Assembly (NCBI GenBank): GCA_004560915.1
Contig: SFTR01000060.1
Location: 1 to 6,720 of the forward strand
Length of the DNA: 6,720 nt
Direction of reading: 5' to 3'
Origin: a bacterium
GTDB taxonomy: Bacteria; Bacillota_I; Bacilli_A; RF39; UBA660
Shown here: positions 5,125 to 6,720 of the stretch, one piece after another
Layout: each line of letters starts with the position of its first letter
How positions within the stretch are numbered: position 1 is the stretch's first letter
The notes under the pieces: model-generated
The model's input: only the letters and a program-made list of their open reading frames with translations
Database searches by the model: none
What the model was told of the DNA's origin: nothing
Made by a program: the position numbers and the translations under genes

Positions 5125-5155
5125 AAAAAACCTGGAATTTTCCAGGCTTTATTTT
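5125..5155. terminator. Bidirectional terminator between the repeat-protein gene and thiI
   Basis: CCTGGA (5131-5136), the 4-nt loop ATTT and TCCAGG (5141-5146) form a GC-rich stem that is unusual in this AT-rich DNA. It is preceded by AAAAAA (5125-5130) and followed by TTTATTTT (5148-5155). The two converging genes end at 5119 (+) and 5157 (-), so one hairpin serves both. The U-run is cleaner (TTTTTT) for the minus-strand thiI transcript. Confidence 0.85.
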
Positions 5156-5156
5156 G

Positions 5157-6332
5157 CTATAAATATTCACTTTTTACTTCTTTTAAATCCACTACTTCTA
5201 TAGTATCAACTGCTTCTTTTAGTAATGGTTCAAAATCTATCTTAGCTTCTTCTTCATAAATAAATTTTAGATTTGGATTTATTACTGGATGTTTAGGAAC
5301 AAACACAGTACAGCAGTCTTCATATGGAAGTATAGATGTTTCATAAGTATCTATTTTCTTAGATATTTCAATTATATCTAATTTATCAAAAGAACATAAA
5401 GGTCTTAAGATTGGATAATTAGTAACATCATTAACAGCTACCATACTAGATAATGTTTGACTTGCTACTTGTCCTACACTCTCACCATTTATTATAGCTA
5501 AACATTTATTCTTTTTAGCTACTCTTTCAGCTATTCTATACATCATTCTTCTCATAATAGTTATTAAATATGTAGTATCAAGATTTTTATATATAGTTTC
5601 TTGTATTTTAGTAAAATTTACTACCATTAATTTACCATGAGAATTATATTTTTCTAGTTTTCTAGCGAGGTCAATTACTTTATTACGAGCTTCTATACTA
5701 GTATGAGGTCTACTTTCAAAGTATAAGTAATAAAGTTCTACTCCTCTTTTAATAGTCATATATCCAGCAACTGGAGAATCTATTCCACCACTTAACATCA
5801 AAAGTCCACGACCAAGAGTACTAACAGGATATCCTCCAAGACCTTTTATACCACTAGTATAATAATAAACTGCATTACTTCTTATTTCTATATTTAAGTA
5901 AACATCAGGATTATGAACATCTACACTACAATCAATATTCTTAAGAATATGTCCACCTACTATATTATTCATATCCATTGATTTAATTGGAAACTTCTTA
6001 TCACTTCTATTAGTTACTACTTTAAAAGTTTTAAATTCTTCATTTTTCATTACTTCTAAAGAACACTTAAGTATATCTTCTTCACTAACTATTTCACTCA
6101 TATAAGCAACTACTATTTCATGAATACCAAATATATTTTTAAGAATATTAACTATTCCATCTATATCTTCAGGATTAGGAATAATAAACATTCTATAGTA
6201 ATCATCTTGTATTTCAAAACTATAATCACTTATCTTATCAAATATATTATTTTTAAGTTTATTTATAAAGAAATTTCTATTATCTTTTTTAGTAGTTAAT
6301 TCACCATATTTTATTAATATTACTTTTTTCAT
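5157..6332 (-). CDS. thiI: tRNA 4-thiouridine synthase ThiI (no rhodanese domain)
   Basis: A cytoplasmic enzyme that adenylates U8 of tRNA and inserts sulfur to make 4-thiouridine; in many bacteria it also feeds sulfur to thiamine thiazole synthesis. The 391 residues hold an N-terminal ferredoxin-like region (MKKVILIKYGELTTK), a THUMP domain at about 60-165, and a PP-loop ATPase domain with SGGIDS (181-186). The conserved INGESVGQVASQT (281-293) and PYEDCCTVFVPKHP (336-349) follow, with C340/C341 in the region of the catalytic cysteine that E. coli has at 344. The chain ends at the size of Firmicutes ThiI (about 400 aa), with no C-terminal rhodanese domain. Sulfur must therefore come from a dedicated cysteine desulfurase, and one is encoded just upstream. 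The ATG overlaps the stop of that gene as ATGA and has no clear ribosome site, pointing to translational coupling. Confidence 0.96.
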   Translation of the reverse strand: MKKVILIKYGELTTKKDNRNFFINKLKNNIFDKISDYSFEIQDDYYRMFIIPNPEDIDGIVNILKNIFGIHEIVVAYMSEIVSEEDILKCSLEVMKNEEFKTFKVVTNRSDKKFPIKSMDMNNIVGGHILKNIDCSVDVHNPDVYLNIEIRSNAVYYYTSGIKGLGGYPVSTLGRGLLMLSGGIDSPVAGYMTIKRGVELYYLYFESRPHTSIEARNKVIDLARKLEKYNSHGKLMVVNFTKIQETIYKNLDTTYLITIMRRMMYRIAERVAKKNKCLAIINGESVGQVASQTLSSMVAVNDVTNYPILRPLCSFDKLDIIEISKKIDTYETSILPYEDCCTVFVPKHPVINPNLKFIYEEEAKIDFEPLLKEAVDTIEVVDLKEVKSEYL

Positions 6333-6720
6333 TTTAACAATAACTCATTCCATACTTTATCAAATACCTCTAAGAATTTATGTACTTCTTCCATAGTAGT
6401 CAAATGACTTAAACTTACTCTTATTGATGTAGTACTTACATCTTTATTTCCATTTGATAATGCCTTTAATACAGTACTTTCTTCTAAACTAGAACAAGCA
6501 GTAGTAGTAGAAACATATACTTCATATCTTTCAAGAGCATGTACAAATGTTTCAGATTTAATTTTAAGTAAACTAAAGTTAACTATTTGTGGTACACATA
6601 AATCATTAGAATTTATTTGAATTGGATACTTAGAAAGTCCTTTCAATAATTCTGATTTTAATTTTTCACATTTCTTTATATTTGATTCTAATTTATCATT
6701 AATAAGTCTCATGCCTTTAG
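6329..6720 (-). CDS. nifZ: Cysteine desulfurase (NifS/IscS/NifZ family), C-terminal part (5' end beyond right edge)
   Basis: The C-terminal ~129 residues of a PLP-dependent class V aminotransferase-fold enzyme that takes sulfur from cysteine as a persulfide. Visible family features are VNFSLLKI, then the active-site loop STTTACSS, whose cysteine (codon 6494-6496) carries the persulfide, then TVLKAL, SIRVSLSHLTTMEEVHKFLEVF and the end. The frame stays open to position 6720; the methionine at 6712 is internal and preceded by K-G, so the true start lies outside the window. The PLP lysine is also outside. The stop TGA overlaps the thiI ATG. In Bacillus subtilis, NifZ is encoded next to a rhodanese-less ThiI and supplies its sulfur; the same role is inferred here. 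The symbol rests on this context, not on a distinguishing motif. Confidence 0.88.
   Translation of the reverse strand, partial: KGMRLINDKLESNIKKCEKLKSELLKGLSKYPIQINSNDLCVPQIVNFSLLKIKSETFVHALERYEVYVSTTTACSSLEESTVLKALSNGNKDVSTTSIRVSLSHLTTMEEVHKFLEVFDKVWNELLLK

Noticed and set aside
6329..6712. Treating the ORF starting at 6712 as a complete 127-residue protein
   Set aside because: The frame remains open to the window edge (K-G precede the Met), there is no ribosome site, and the sequence corresponds to the C-terminal third of a cysteine desulfurase.

Overview
The window comes from a very AT-rich, low-GC Gram-positive-type bacterium. The support is A/T-ending codons, Shine-Dalgarno sites such as GGAGG, U-tailed terminators, a Firmicutes-style ThiI without a rhodanese domain, and protein sequences close to Bacilli/Clostridia homologues. 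An uncultivated gut Bacilli/Mollicutes-like or clostridial lineage is plausible, but I cannot name a genus. TGG is the tryptophan codon wherever I checked, and TGA ends the cysteine desulfurase gene, so the standard bacterial code (table 11) fits.

Layout, left to right. Positions 1-261 (-) hold the N-terminal part of a phosphatidylserine-synthase-like CDP-alcohol phosphatidyltransferase with its own promoter. Positions 354-1142 (-) hold an orphan type IV pilin-like protein with its own promoter and terminator. Positions 1198-3956 (-) look like one operon, ackA-nrnA-engB, transcribed in that order: acetate kinase, an NrnA-type oligoribonuclease/pAp phosphatase, and the ribosome-assembly GTPase EngB/YsxC. 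Gene gaps are 13 and 1 nt. Positions 4029-4184 (-) hold a 51-codon small ORF with an excellent Shine-Dalgarno site and a terminator. Positions 4265-5119 (+), the only plus-strand gene, encode a membrane-anchored extracellular protein with two nearly identical 68-residue repeats joined by a Pro/Thr-rich linker. Positions 5157-6720 (-) hold thiI and the 3' part of a cysteine desulfurase gene, overlapping by ATGA.

How the genes work together. The desulfurase and ThiI form the expected sulfur relay for 4-thiouridine in tRNA, and possibly for thiamine. AckA makes ATP from acetyl phosphate. NrnA clears very short RNAs, and EngB helps assemble the large ribosomal subunit. The pilin-like and repeat proteins are surface or envelope proteins with no recognised partner genes here.

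The most unusual features are regulatory and small-scale. Between engB and the pilin gene, a 17-bp terminator hairpin, a near-consensus promoter and the pilin Shine-Dalgarno site share about 50 bp. They are arranged so that only transcripts starting at the pilin promoter should expose the ribosome site. A second promoter/terminator overlay precedes ackA. The repeat protein carries three C-x14-C pairs and a 43-nt perfect internal DNA repeat.
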